Assembly (NCBI GenBank): GCA_018873245.2
Contig: JAEMBT020000004.1
Span: forward strand, 3,768,573-3,832,572
DNA: 64,000 bases
Reading direction: 5' to 3'
DNA from: Archegozetes longisetosus
Taxonomy: Eukaryota > Arthropoda > Arachnida > Sarcoptiformes > Trhypochthoniidae
The position numbers and the translations under genes were made by a program. This document shows positions 50,901 through 61,798 of this stretch, one piece after another (positions within the stretch are counted from its first letter, which is position 1; every line of letters starts with the position of its first letter). Under the pieces are notes generated by a model. It was not told where the DNA came from. It searched no databases and saw only the letters and a list, made by a program, of their open reading frames with translations.

Positions 50901-53900
50901 TCATCATCCAAAACAAAGCTGCGCTCCCCAACATTCTCCTCGATCCACCAACATTGCTTTCTAACTGCCCTGATTTAATCCTCTGTATATTTTGGGGACT
51001 TCTGCTTCTTCCGTGTTTTGATATTTAATTTATCTCTCAGTATCATAGAGATGTATTGTTAGTTACAATTAAACTATTTAGTCTCCTGCTACTGAGAGAT
51101 TTTATCTTTGTTTTCGAAGTCCTCTAGCCTCTTCAGCGCCTCCTAGTCATTACTTTTACCTTACGTCCACTTCCAAACTTCTGTTTTGTGGTCTTTCATT
51201 GCTCATATCTTTCAATGATTCTATAAATTACTTTTCGATGATACCCTCCTTTCTGGAAGTGCTTGACTGTGAGGATCTTACCTCTAGTAAAATGATTAAG
51301 ATAGGAATTACAACTCGTTCACTGACTTGGCCTTGTTTTGACGCCATTTTATTGTATAAAAAATGGGACTAATTACGATAATTCGAGAGTCAGTCGATTG
51401 CAAATATCTTAAGGATTGTTTATATATCTGCCTTAAAGGAATACTTCTTAGTCCAGCCCTCAGGATGTAAGCAAAAGTTTGTTGCTAATTTTACTTGTAA
51501 CCCGATATTATGAAAGAATACCATTGAGACTTTTAGGTTTATCCTCGGAGCCATCGAAAATTAGTTAATATCATTATAGAGTAGTTTTCGAGCAAATTCT
51601 CAATTTTGAACTCATCTCTAACAAAAACCAGAACTTTAATTGAATGAACGAAGTTTTATCATTACCACATAAAATATTAAGCAATAAAAAACGAAAAGCT
51701 GGCTAAATTGAAAACTAAAACTCTTGGGGCAAATTAAGAGACAATTAAGTAATGAGACTCATTAAAAGTAGTTTTCGTGTTTGAACAGAGAAAGGAACTA
51801 AATTTTTATAATACGCTTTAGAATCAGTAACTACAAGTATTGCTACTAAGTTTAAGTAGAATCTCAGAATTTAATTGGAAACAGTGTAGCTCTTTGATGT
51901 CCGGAATTCGAGGCTCTCGAATTCGAATTACGAAATTGTACCTCAAGACCTCTCTAATCGGATGGAATACATTTATTTTAGCGAGAAAAATCTCTGCGTG
52001 GAGAGTATTAAAAATACACATTGTTCATTCAAATCATGTAAAACAAAGTAATTAAAAAAACTATCAAATAAGTGAAAATAGTGTTGAACATCTTAATTGT
52101 TTGATAGTTACAGAAGTTCGTCCACTTGACAAACAGTAAAGCACAAGTTAATACCAAATTAATGAGGTATTAAAATAAGTTTTTCTTTTATTTCAGTTGA
52201 ATTATTTCCTCATTTACGAACATCCTTTATAAATTTCGTCAACTCTGAGCCGACTTTATTTTTGAGCTCTAAATCTGAAATAAAGCTTGATTATCTCTTA
52301 AAGTTATACAAGGAATGAATGCCAAAACACGGATGAAAGTCAACTTTACGCAAAAAGAAAATTGATTTCACGCCTCTTTTAGCTAACGAGAAATCTCTGA
52401 AGAAGACTTCACAGATAACTAAACAATTGAATCTTCAGCCATACCAGAAATTTGAACATTGCATGATTACCGAATAGAATAAATCTAAAGCCTAAGAAGT
52501 TTCATTTCAGATAAGAATCTATTGAAAGTATAGTAAATTAAATTTTTAGATAAGAAAAACCTTACCAGAGTTTACAAAGTCTTTCACTTTACATGATATT
52601 AAAATTTGAAATGATGCGATACATGATACTTTTACAAATGCTCTTTCACTTGGAGAATCTAAATTAGACTTTTGTTGTACTTATTTTTTTATCTACTTTT
52701 TTCCTTTACCTGGACAAAGCCGCAAAAATTTTCATTTTATTTAGAAGCTCATAATAAGAAATTCTCTATAAAATTAAATTTCTATTAATCAATGTAAAAT
52801 AACTCAATGAGAATCTTTCCAGATGAGACATTCATGCATTTGCTGGAAATTCGTAAATTTGTGTATTAAATTCTTAGAATAACTTTACACAAAAAAGTTT
52901 TACATTTTATATGCGAATAGACACAAGTTTAATCCTGGAAAAGTAGTTATTTCCTACTGGAAATCCCAACTTATTCTTAGTCTTTTCAAAAAAACTTATC
53001 CTAAAAAATGTTAGCAAATGAAATCTGACTGTCTCCACTTGTAAATTTATTTTGTGAATTGCTTTCTGTGTTAAAGAAATATAGTATAGATTTGAAATGA
53101 CGAGGCGTTTACTCGGTTACTCTATCTATGATATTGCTCAAATTACAATAGTTTGGTTGAGCTGTTCTGTAAATATAGATAAATTGAACCCTTGGATTAT
53201 CGATATCCTATTCAGCTTTCTATCTACTTTGAAGTCCTGATCTCATAGAACAGTTTAAGGGTTCAATTGGAATAGTATTTCAATCAATGGTATGTGTGTT
53301 CCACCATTGAGTTTTTAGTTCTTTTACAATTTATGTTTGATACTTTTCAACTAGTTAAAGTCACTTTCAATAGAGATCGAGTGTCTAAAAGCTGAACTTT
53401 CCTCTAAATCACTGTTTGGCTTTTCAAGTGTTTTCCAATTTCTAGAGTTTTCAAATAAAAGATCTCAGTCACGAATTCAATGGTGTTCGACGAACACAAT
53501 CTGATTCCATTGGAATGCTTTGTAAGTCTTGCAGTTTATTCTGACCTATTTCTTACATGATTGTCACACTGTACTTGAGGCTTAGTTCGCAAAATATTGC
53601 GCAAAACAGATGTTTCTTAATTTAGATCATAGCTGACCGAAGTTCAACATTTATTTCGACTTCATCAGTCCTAAAATGGCTTCAAATCAAATTCTTAATC
53701 AATGTTTAATGATATTTACTGAGCAATGGTCTGCTTGATCTTTTAATTCTGGGTTTTATTAAACAAATTCTGTGACTATTGTATTCAATCAATTGGCCTG
53801 ATCTATTAAATCAATTGTAATGCACTAAATAGGATTAGATACAACACAAAAACAGGATTTTAGAACTATTTGTACCCTCGTATGTACGTAAATTCTTATT

Positions 53901-56900
53901 AATTCTGACAGAAGCATGAAATAGACTTCAATTAACTGTGATTAAATTGAAGAAATATGAACGTACTTATTGCATGATTAGAATGAGTCTACGTTATCAA
54001 TTTGATAAAAGTATCTTTAAAATGTTAATGTTTTTAAGTTTCATTAAAATAACTATAAGCCTTTGTTAGTTTATTTGGAGACAGAATATTCATCATAAAT
54101 ATAATCAATAAAAAACAATACTTTATCAGATATTTACAAATTTTAATCTTTATCAAATTTAGTTAAAGCCAAGCTAGTCTTAGAGAAAGTATATTCTTTA
54201 ATAGTGAGCCAATACATTAGCATATTATCTAAGATCTATCTATGGCTCAGCGTTCTCTCCAAATAAGAAAAATGGTTAGGTTACTTTCACTTTCCTTTTG
54301 ATATTGTCTCAGTGCTAAATAGTAGACAGAATCTTATGATGAGAGCCGCTATATTTGTTTAAACTTTCAATTAAAACTTCATTACCATATGCTTGGAAAA
54401 TTAATCTAATTTTGCTATTACTGTGGTTAGTGTCAGACATCAATTGAGCCTGAGCTGAGCTGCTAGCTCAGCTCAATGAGTAATAGTTTATAGAGTATAT
54501 TAGTTTATTATGTCTTAAACTATTCATCTAAATAGAAATTGGATACTTTTTGTAAAATAGCTATAAATAATATGCTGTATAAGCCAGTGAGATTTATTTT
54601 AAATAAAATATTTTGCAATAATAGTTCATATTAACGATTTTAAAACGTTTCAGCTTTAACATAGAATTAAATACTGAGTAATTTAGTTCTAAAGCGATAA
54701 AGGAGTTTCGATAACATAACATTTAACCTAGATTCGATATATTTGCGAATAAACTTTGAAGAGTGTTTTCAGTTAATCATTTTTACTCATTTATCAATCA
54801 GCTCGGCTTAGGTCGGTCCAACTCACACCTCAATTCAAATTCAGAATAACTGAGTTGACGTCTATCACTAATTACTAGTATAAAAATGATTTTATTATAT
54901 TTACTCCTCTTTAGCATTTACTTTGGTAGTATTTACTTTCATTATAATTTAGTGATACTTCCAGTCTATACAGAAATGCCACTAATATTAAAAATATGTC
55001 TTTCGTATTTATCTTGATATAATTTACAATATTTATTATTTACTCAACTACTCAGTCACTATGATATTAAACATACCTCGTTATTATTTATTTGCATTAT
55101 TTTTGAATAAAGAGAAGCAAACAATTATAAAAGGGGTTATCAAAACACAGCGTACTTATCATTTTTGAAAGTTTTTATTAGTCACAAAACAGATCACTTC
55201 ATTTTAGGGATGCGGACAATAATATTGCTTCATTCTTATTTATTCATTTTAAATTGTAAGTCGACATATAGTAGAGAGACTTTAATAAACTATATATCAT
55301 TTTGAATCGTGATTTCTCGGTTTTAAGATATTATATCATAAGGTATTAAAACTTTCGAGGTGTTAACAATGCCTCCAGAATTAGATAATCGTTTAAAGGT
55401 TCAAATATTGTTTGGAAGTGGCATTAATCATACCAAATTTAATACAAAAGCAACTTAATTATAAGTTAAAACTATTCAAAGCATTGTTAAGAGCGTCAAA
55501 CTGAACGAAGGTATTCAACGCTGGCATCAAAGCCTTATACTGTATCTCGAAAGTATACGAGTAATGACTGAAATAGGTTATTAAATTTAGCCAATAATCA
55601 TTGAAATTAGTCAGACTAATTATAAAGATAGATGAGAGATTATGAGACTGAGGACGTAGATGAATAAATAGCTAAAATTGAGAATATTTGAAACACCTTC
55701 GATCTCTACTTTCTAACCCATCGTTTTGATTCGATCTGATGCTGTATTGTAAAATACATTGAAGTGATGTATTTATTAAGATTAATTATTAAAATTATGC
55801 CTAATTTGTACCCTTATATCGTCACCCGAGTGCTATAATGCGCTAACTCGAAAATCTTGACAAAATGAGTTAGTGCTACTTTTGAAGATATGAAACCTTT
55901 ATAAATTGCTCGAATCGAACCTCAAAACCTTTAAATAGATTTCAAAATTTATCATTTCGAATACAGCTGTAAAGCGTCTTCTAATTAGGATTCTACTCTT
56001 TAAACTCAAATTTCTCCATAACTGACTTTTCTGAGTTAGCGCATTATAGCACTCAGGTGACGATATATGCTTAATAGTTTGCATTAGTTTCATAATAATC
56101 TATGGTTTAATAAAATCTTATAACTACTTTTTCAAGAAACAATATTTTTGTCCACAATCTTAGTTTTAGCTAATGTGAAAATCATTTCATAATGAAAAAC
56201 CATTTTAAGTGCTTATTTTATTATATCGTGTTTTTAATTGAGTACAATTTTATAATTTGAGTAAGTTGTTGTGTTCATTACTTGATAAACCAATCTTCAA
56301 CTACTCTCAGGCAAATTAATTGGTTTTACAAAAATTATTTGCTGTCAACTGATTTTCTGTCAAACAATTGCTGTACATCATAGCAAATTTGAATCTCAGT
56401 AAAAAAAACAGTTACACTTGAATTTTAAGATATTTACAGAAATCTTGATAGTATTTAACCTAGTTCTTATTTAGTAAATTTTACAGACCCTTCAAGTAAA
56501 TAATAATACTGCACCATATAAAGAATTAGTAGATACAGTTTGATACACTTTTGATTTGATAAACTTAATCAAGCATTAGATTCAATTTTTCGATTCATTT
56601 AAGACTGTCAAACAGTCATATTCGTAAAACTTACTTGGTTTTTCATATTGTCTGAAAACTGCTTGATGAATTGACTGAATAAATGAGACGCTGAAATATA
56701 TGGCATGCTCTTACTATTAGTTTTAGTATTTTTATGTTGCAATTACATACCCTTATCTAATATTTGAATGATTAATGAAGTTTAGTTATGAAGTGAAGCT
56801 CAACTTAATTTTCAGCGATTCTGTAGAAGTTATAAGTATTTCGTTTCATGAGATCCTCTCATAATATCCTAAGTAAATAGGATTTAGGGTATATCTGTTG

Positions 56901-59562
56901 AAAGTTAAATTTATCAGATGTAGGCTCTGAAAAATATTTATTTAATATAACTGTTGATTTAGGTGCAATATTTTCGAAAATGCCAAAGAATCAAAAATCC
57001 TTTTAGTTCAGACTTTCTAAATAAAAATATACACTTCAGAGCTATAATCCATTGTAATCTTAGATTATTTGTCTCCAATTTAAAAAATCCACCCACTTGG
57101 AAGTAAAAACTGATATGAAAAACTTTTGGTTGGCTCAAAATTTATTAGTGATAAGCTATTTTTCAATCAAGTTTAGAAAGCTGACAGTCTATGTTTTATC
57201 ATTATCTTTAGGCACTAGTATAGAAAGTTTAAATTTTTTTACTCTGATAAATTTGTTTCTCATAACTAAGACTTTCATCACTCCCACAATAAAAATGTTC
57301 AAAAATCAATGAATCAATATTGAAATCCTATCATCCGTATCTACTTTGTAGGCCGTACATGACTCAACGTAAATAACGTCTCAAAATAATTATATTTTGA
57401 AAAGCCTTACTCCTGTATAGCATTGTGAGCAAATGGATAGACTGCTTATTTCACTGATTTAAACTAGTTAACTTTAATTAGAGAGTGTATTTTCCTGCCC
57501 TAGCGCGCTACGCACATTGGATTTCTTACCTAACCCTAACTAACTTAACCTAATTTAGTAAAGTCAGTTGAGATTAGGTCAGGGGTTTGACTTGAATAAC
57601 GCACTGGGCTCAGGGTAATGCACTCTCTATTACCATTCGATAAGTTCAATAAGTTAAAGTCAGTGAGAAAGGCATTCTGCCTACATGCTCGTAATGCAAT
57701 ATAAAGTAGGGCAATTTAAAGCATAATCATTTTGAGGCGTTATTTATGTTTGAACTACTTGAGATTCACGAAGTAAAGACTCTTGTCCAACTAAAAACTG
57801 TGACTCAACAAAAGTTATAGTATAGTGTTTTGTATACATTAGCACATCAAATTAAGATTTGGATACGAGAACTGGTAATCTGACAATTCGCTTGCAGTTC
57901 CATATAATACAAGGAAAATTAGGATAGGGATTAACCTTAAGAGACTTAAACACAAACTTTAGGTATCATTATAAGCGCGGGTAGGATTAAATCCGACATA
58001 TACTGTGAATGAATAATTTCGGACAAAAACTGAAATGAAAGGCATTATATCCAAACCAAGCATATGTATCCAAAATATTTAATGTAGACTAGTTCAGAAA
58101 AGTTCATATGAAAACTGTTCTATCAAACAAAATATACAAAACATTTAACTGCATTCAAGAGTTGCAGAATAGCGACTTCTTAACACATCATTTTCTTGAG
58201 CTCGAACTGTATCATAGATTATATCTTTGATATCCCATATCATAACTGGTAAATGAAACAGCTTCTCTTATCCTAGTTGCGAGATCTACTAAAACTGTTG
58301 CTTATGATGAACTCATTAATCAAAAGTTTATTAAAGCTTTATCATGATCTCCGTTATTCGTGGAGTTTCCTATTCCTTCATTTGATAGTCTGTTTATCAA
58401 ACTCAAAAATCATTTTATTTTTTTGTGAACTTTACTGAAGTTACCTTAAACTTGTTCAATGTTTCAATTGATTGATGGTCTTCAAAAATCATTTGAAGCT
58501 AATGAAAATTGATGATTAGCCCAAGACATGTTGAGAACTTGTAAATATTTTAAAAGCCACTTAACAAGTTGTAGTACATGTTTTCTTTTTCAGATATATT
58601 AAGGTTGTCTAAAAATGTCATTAGGTATTGAACTAAGAAAAGGATTAGTAAATATGTAACACACTATAAATTCAGAATATCCTTAACGATTGCTAACTCT
58701 GAATATTCACGGTCTAAAAATTTCAGCCTTAATATAAATTGATTTCATGCTGTTGCTCATCAATCTTTTAGAACAATAAATACTCATCTTCTATTTGTTT
58801 TACAAGGTGGTCAAAATCTTGGCAATGATAGTCTTATTATTCGCTATATGTTGGCTTCCAATCCATGTATTCAGTCTTTTGGTCTGGTTTTATCCAAAAA
58901 TATTGCAAGTCCAAACGAAACTTCAATACAGAATTTATATTTGGTCTTATTTCGCTTGTCATTTTATGTCAATGGGTCTGTTTTACTAATATTTATGCTC
59001 TAATCCATTTCATGTTTGGTGACTTTATGTTATTACTTTTACAGGACATAGCTTTGTCAATCCGATCGTCTACTGCTTTATGAGCGAAAATTTCCGTGTA
59101 AGTTAATCATATTCTTACACAACATGGTCCTTCTTTTTCACTCAATTAAGTTAACGTTTGTTTTGTTGTTTACCGAAAAAGCACAATTTATTGCGAATCA
59201 TTTCATTGATTTGAGGCTGACTTCATATGAATTATTAGTAAAAATCAAACTAGATATCTATTGTTTATTATATAAATGTAAGAAAAAACTCTTCTGCACC
59301 AAATGTATTTTCAGCTTTCCTTAAGTTTACTTGATCTTGATTTCGATATATTTGAAATAATTTCAACTTATTTTTTTTCTTTCAAAAACAGGTTAATTTG
59401 TGTTCAATTCTGAACAGATACTTCTCACAATTTAAGTGTCGTCAGAACGAGTACGTCTTCGATGATACTGAATCACAAAGGAGTCAATTCGTTTCTCTTT
59501 ATAGTATCAAATTTAAGAAAAGTCGAGTGAAAACTGATAAATACTTGGATACAACTCTCTAG
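32913..59562 (+). CDS. Class A (rhodopsin-like) neuropeptide GPCR, five exons
   Basis: Exons 32913-33334, 49593-49956, 58807-58975, 59045-59097 and 59392-59562, all GT-AG and in frame (junction phases 2, 0, 1, 0), give 392 residues. The N-terminus has NNT and NES glycosylation sites. Seven membrane segments follow, with Asn61 (TM1), Asp89 (TM2), Cys116-Cys200 as the extracellular disulfide, DRY at 140-142 split by intron 1, CWLP at 277-280 (TM6) and NPIVY at 324-328 (TM7). The third loop has PGNPDRQRD. The C-tail is short (about 55 residues, Cys340 and Cys350 as possible lipidation sites). Motifs fit the peptide-receptor group that includes leucokinin, RYamide/luqin, NPY-like and tachykinin receptors; the ligand cannot be assigned. 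The start is the first ATG before the glycosylated N-terminus. The gene spans 26.6 kb because introns 1 and 2 are packed with transposons; introns 3 and 4 are 69 and 294 bp. Confidence 0.93.
35532..36580. mobile_element. Large fold-back element inside intron 1
   Basis: The arm about 35532-35780 is inverted at about 36331-36580, including identical runs such as AACTTAATTATTCATAAGAA and TTCATACAAAACTGAGATAA. Additional shorter echoes of the outer arm occur in the centre (about 36210-36270). No ORF and no clear target duplication. It ends about 260 bp before the Tc1 element. Confidence 0.7.
36845..38248 (-). mobile_element. Full-length Tc1/mariner-superfamily transposon
   Basis: The 1404-bp unit has ends CAGTCAGACCGGGTATGT, identical over 18 bases in inverted orientation and continuing TTGGT after one mismatch; diverged inner similarity extends some 80 bases. 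TA is duplicated at 36843-36844 and 38249-38250. It contains one transposase gene on the minus strand, broken by a single stop. It lies antisense within intron 1 of the GPCR gene. Confidence 0.92.
36972..38015 (-). pseudogene. Tc1-type DDE transposase with one in-frame stop
   Basis: The frame from ATG 38015 runs 348 codons in one phase with a single TAG at codon 114 (37676-37674). Residues 1-113 carry paired helix-turn-helix DNA-binding motifs (INRDVKTVKRWLNRF; GRPRKTPEQD linker). The catalytic domain has Asp155 (VFVDEATF), Asp245 (YYQDNSPVH) and Glu282 (NPIENVWG). Thirty-six residues separate the last two, against 34 in classic Tc1, which would place it with the DD36E (Incomer) group if the alignment is right. 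The usual SPDLNPIE is SFNVNPIE. Apart from the stop the gene looks complete, so inactivation is recent or the stop is a base error. Confidence 0.9.
42843..43574. mobile_element. Long palindromic (fold-back) element
   Basis: The 732-bp unit is an almost continuous imperfect palindrome centred near 43208. The left end CGAGGGAGTTCGGGACTATG is inverted at the right end (CATAGTCCCGAACTTCCCTCG, one extra base). TCA lies on both sides (42840-42842, 43575-43577), a possible 3-bp target duplication. Arms include ACCACTCAAAAAGTGA and its inverse. No ORF; the superfamily is unknown. Confidence 0.8.
43623..44415 (+). mobile_element. pogo/Tigger-type deletion derivative
   Basis: CAGTAAAACTC at 43623 and inverted GAGTTTTACTG ending at 44415, TA on both sides (43621-43622, 44416-44417). 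TATAACGA-type motifs are repeated in the left end (about 43662, 43731, 43809), as in pogo-like termini. It inserted 46 bp after the end of the palindromic element and keeps only the 3' end of the transposase. Confidence 0.85.
43914..44249 (+). pseudogene. pogo-type transposase C-terminal fragment
   Basis: One reading frame with internal stops at 44133-44135 and 44202-44204 reads FDDNIVCRQDLTEDRNIEIV, an acidic NNDSSNTDIDE stretch, then SNYEALSGVFEL, EGVYNSYYDLLDKSENLILK and SLEQSLITSYFAKK. Order and wording match the C-terminal region of Tigger/pogo/jerky transposases (acidic linker, helical pair, terminal QSxITxYF). The CENP-B DNA-binding and DDE domains are absent. Confidence 0.65.
44416..48528. 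other. Intronic sequence, mostly nothing recognised
   Basis: No coding exon recognised. The tract 47090-47460 is rich in AGCTCA, GAGCTTGAAGCTCAGCT-type repeats, resembling the subterminal regions of the hAT element at 26.5 kb. The rest is AT-rich without visible structure. Confidence 0.4.
48529..49212. mobile_element. MULE-like element with 9-bp target duplication
   Basis: AGATATTAT occurs exactly at 48520-48528 and 49213-49221. The ends GATTTTCATATATGAAGCGGG and GGTTATCATATATGAAGCGGG (right end, inverted) match at all but three positions (compared in blocks). A 9-bp duplication fits Mutator-like (or Merlin) transposition. The interior is simple-sequence rich (ACCATTGATC and ACCAGCACTA echoes, an AT palindrome at 48940-49020). 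No transposase. Confidence 0.75.
50207..51497 (-). mobile_element. Mariner-type transposon, inactive
   Basis: The 1291-bp unit is bounded by CAAGTAAAAATAGTCAC and, inverted, CAAGTAAAATTAGCAAC, with TA on both sides (50205-50206, 51498-51499). Length and TA target are typical of mariner-like elements. It carries one decayed transposase on the minus strand. Confidence 0.8.
50318..51347 (-). pseudogene. Mariner-type DDE transposase pseudogene
   Basis: Starting near ATG 51347, the pieces read across several frame changes: KHFQKGGYHRKVIYRIIERY and KFGSGRKVKVMT (helix-turn-helix region), KTRKKQKSPKYTED, RSFVLDDEEYSRLS-type first Asp block, GSHITLYQTISKKELSKPWF, KECLAKITIPFLKKNHQED, then DNVRAHYAKDTL with the second Asp and PTNLSQCCSIEDCF with the third acidic residue, ending at YSPYALVH and a stop at 50318. 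At least four frameshifts and several stops make it non-functional. The LDDEEY...AHYA...IED wording is that of an arthropod Tc1/mariner lineage distinct from the element at 36.8 kb. Confidence 0.8.
54428..54870. mobile_element. hAT-like MITE with TAGTG ends
   Basis: TAGTGTCAGACATCAA at 54428 and the inverted form TAGTGATAGACGTCAA ending at 54870, with GCTGAGCTG-type subterminal repeats. It belongs by look to the 26.5-kb hAT family. The flanking 8-mers do not match, so the boundaries are less certain. Confidence 0.55.
55815..56067. mobile_element. Short MITE with 34-bp terminal inverted repeats
   Basis: TATATCGTCACCCGAGTGCT plus ATAATGCGCTAACTC at the left is inverted at the right with a single change (C for T at the eleventh position). 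The interior is 180 bp and non-coding. The target duplication is unclear (TA or TTA/TAT). Confidence 0.8.
57481..57627. mobile_element. Short TA-flanked MITE with CCTAACCCTAA-like core
   Basis: GAGAGTGTATTTTCCTG at 57481 and inverted GAGAGTGCATTACCCTG ending at 57627; TA on both sides. Between them lies ACCTAACCCTAACTAACTTA, which resembles degenerate TTAGG telomere units but is short and irregular. Confidence 0.65.
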
Positions 59563-59779
59563 TCTGTGGTCAGCTAGTATTTATTATTTGACACAATTAC
59601 GTTGCTCATATAATTATCGGGAAACTAAAATCTGAAACAAGATAGACAGAAATCTTTCTAAATCTGGAAACTTGATCATAATTGCATTGTAAAAAGATTT
59701 CGGTCGGAAGTTTGAAGTCAACTCTGGGAATGCAGAAACTGAGCATTCAATTGATGTTAATTGTTGTGTAAATAATAAT

Positions 59780-59785
59780 AATAAA
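59780..59785 (+). terminator. AATAAA signal of the GPCR gene
   Basis: AATAAA about 218 bases after the GPCR stop at 59562, after an AATAAT run. Confidence 0.55.
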
Positions 59786-61798
59786 TATTAATGAGTCTTT
59801 TATTTAATGAAATTTTGTTATAAACTTATAAAATCATCAAAGGATATAATTATTTTTGTGATCTATTGAATTGTATTTGATTCGTAAGCACTCTAATTAA
59901 AGAACTATATGATTAAATAGTTAGCGATGTCGCTTTCGATGCAATCCTATAAGAGTCCATACCACCCACTCGATACCTGCATAGCTTATCTCGTTTAACC
60001 AAGTGCTATCCAATTCCACTCCCACGACTCTCTTCGACCGCTTCAGAGCTCTTCGAATTCCACTATCCATTCGAATCTTCTATTAAAACATGTGATTTCA
60101 TGTCTAATTAAAGTGACTAAAACTATTTTTACTATATAACCTCTAAAGTATAGAGCTAGCTTTCTTGAGAAATTTCGCCAAGCTTGGAAAGCATCAGCAA
60201 AAGCGATTTTGTTAGGATTAATTCCCTGATTGACCGAATAGAATGTACAATATTACTCAGATTGCGATTCTAATCATCCAATCAGACAAGAAGTTGAGGA
60301 TAATAAGATGGAATGGCGGTTTAGGCGTAGGAATTGTAGAAAATTAATCTTTTAGAAGATACTATATTCGAGAACAGACAAATTACCTAGCTTCATATAC
60401 TGTGGTTAATTATTTTATATAGAAAACTAACGCTGCATTAACCTCTGAAAGACATACTACTTATTCTAAATTCACAGTCGCACCATTTTTCGAAATTATT
60501 AGAACTGTTTGTAACAGTTTTGGACAGGGATCAAACAATAATCAGGAGTCCTGGAAAACATGTAACAGATGAAACTTTAGTTTCAAAACGAAAATATAAG
60601 GACAGTTCACATTCTACACAAATTTGCCATATTTTTTGTGTTTAAGGTATTTGTAAGCAGGCAAGAGAACTATTCTTAAAAATAGTTAACAGATGCAATA
60701 AAGAAACGCTGTGGCGACTAATGAAACAATACGTGCTCCTGATCCCTCATTGATACGATACGAATGAGGCTACAGTTTATGGGAGCATCTATAGTCCCAT
60801 GGGAGACGACTCAGATGGATTTGGATTTTTTGAACATGATATAGTCATACATACAGGTGGAGAATGGGTGGGATAGGGCACTAAAGGTGAGGGAAAAATG
60901 GTCACTACAAAGTCTTGAGATTGTTTGGAGATATCTGAAAAACTTCATAGAATACTATTTAACTATTCAACTGATCCAGCAATTAAATCATTTGTTTCCT
61001 TTTACCTTTACTTTTATAGGTTTGTGAAGGAGTCAAAAGATTTTAATCAGACATAAAAAGATATTCTGTTTCGAGTAGACTGCTTTCTGTCCTTGAAGTG
61101 TATAATAAGCCAGATAGGAGGAATTATCTCCTTGAAATTGGTTGTAGGTAGTAGGGTTCGGGTGGCTAATTGAATCGGAGAGATAGCAAGTTCGTAGCTT
61201 TAGTGGAGTTTAAAGAGTTTTTGAGGGAGTCATAAGGGTAGACTTGGATAGTACTCGGGTAGATGAGTTTAACCTTACAGGTATCAAGGGAGCCGGATGG
61301 GTTCGAATGGGATTGCCCGGAAAGCGATACCGTTATCGTCTTATTAATATTCTTAAGTCATTGTATCGTCGAATGAAGGCTATCTATGATGCTAATTCAG
61401 TGAAAAATAGTATAGCCTTCACTTGACGATACGTTAAAATTAAAAATTTGTTCTTATGCTATTCTTATGTTTATATTGATTTTTGAACTACGAGCTCAAA
61501 ACATTCAAATTCCGAACGAATCCCCATTGTATTTTACATGAAAATACCTAATCATTGTTTTTCGAGGTTAAAGACGAAAGTACTTACAAAAATCTCTTTC
61601 TTGTGATACTCTTTGAATAAAATTAGAATTCATCAAAAACGAGCATTAATTTACTTGGAGTAAGATTATATCAGTTAATTCAAATCCAGATTCATTGTGA
61701 AGACTGCTTTCTTTAGTAATCAATTGAGAATTGGTCAGCTGACAGAATTTTCTCTGATTTATTCATGGTCAACATATTGTGCCAGTACTCATACATTT
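59786..61798. other. Intergenic, no gene recognised
   Basis: This stretch is slightly richer in G and C near 60000-60060 and 61130-61430. A 60-residue frame at 61244-61426 is basic and resembles nothing I know. A two-stem hairpin lies at 60733-60787 (TGCTCC/GGGAGCA outside, CCTCATT/AATGAGG inside). Confidence 0.4.

Larger units (their letters stand above)
49957..58806 (+). other. Intron 2 of the GPCR gene (8.85 kb)
   Basis: It starts GTTTGT after the Lys codon and ends TTTTACAAG before GTG-GTC-AAA, phase 0. It contains a mariner-type pseudogene and three MITEs. A weak inverted pair ATTGAACCCTT/AAGGGTTCAAT lies at 53189 and 53257. Near 51905 GAATTCGAG/CTCGAATTC forms a short hairpin. Otherwise nothing is recognised. 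Confidence 0.8.

Noticed and set aside
51824..52055. Overlapping 65- and 71-residue frames on both strands
   Set aside because: No domain on either strand; the stretch holds a small hairpin (GAATTCGAG/CTCGAATTC) that favours open frames.
57530..57560. Internal telomere array
   Set aside because: Only a few degenerate units, inside a small MITE; not an array.
61300..61330. GGTTCGAAT as a tRNA B box
   Set aside because: The flanks do not give the required CC or a paired T stem, and no A box lies upstream.
61244..61426. Basic 60-residue frame
   Set aside because: No ATG-supported start (opens on a non-ATG codon), no match to any family; short enough to be chance.
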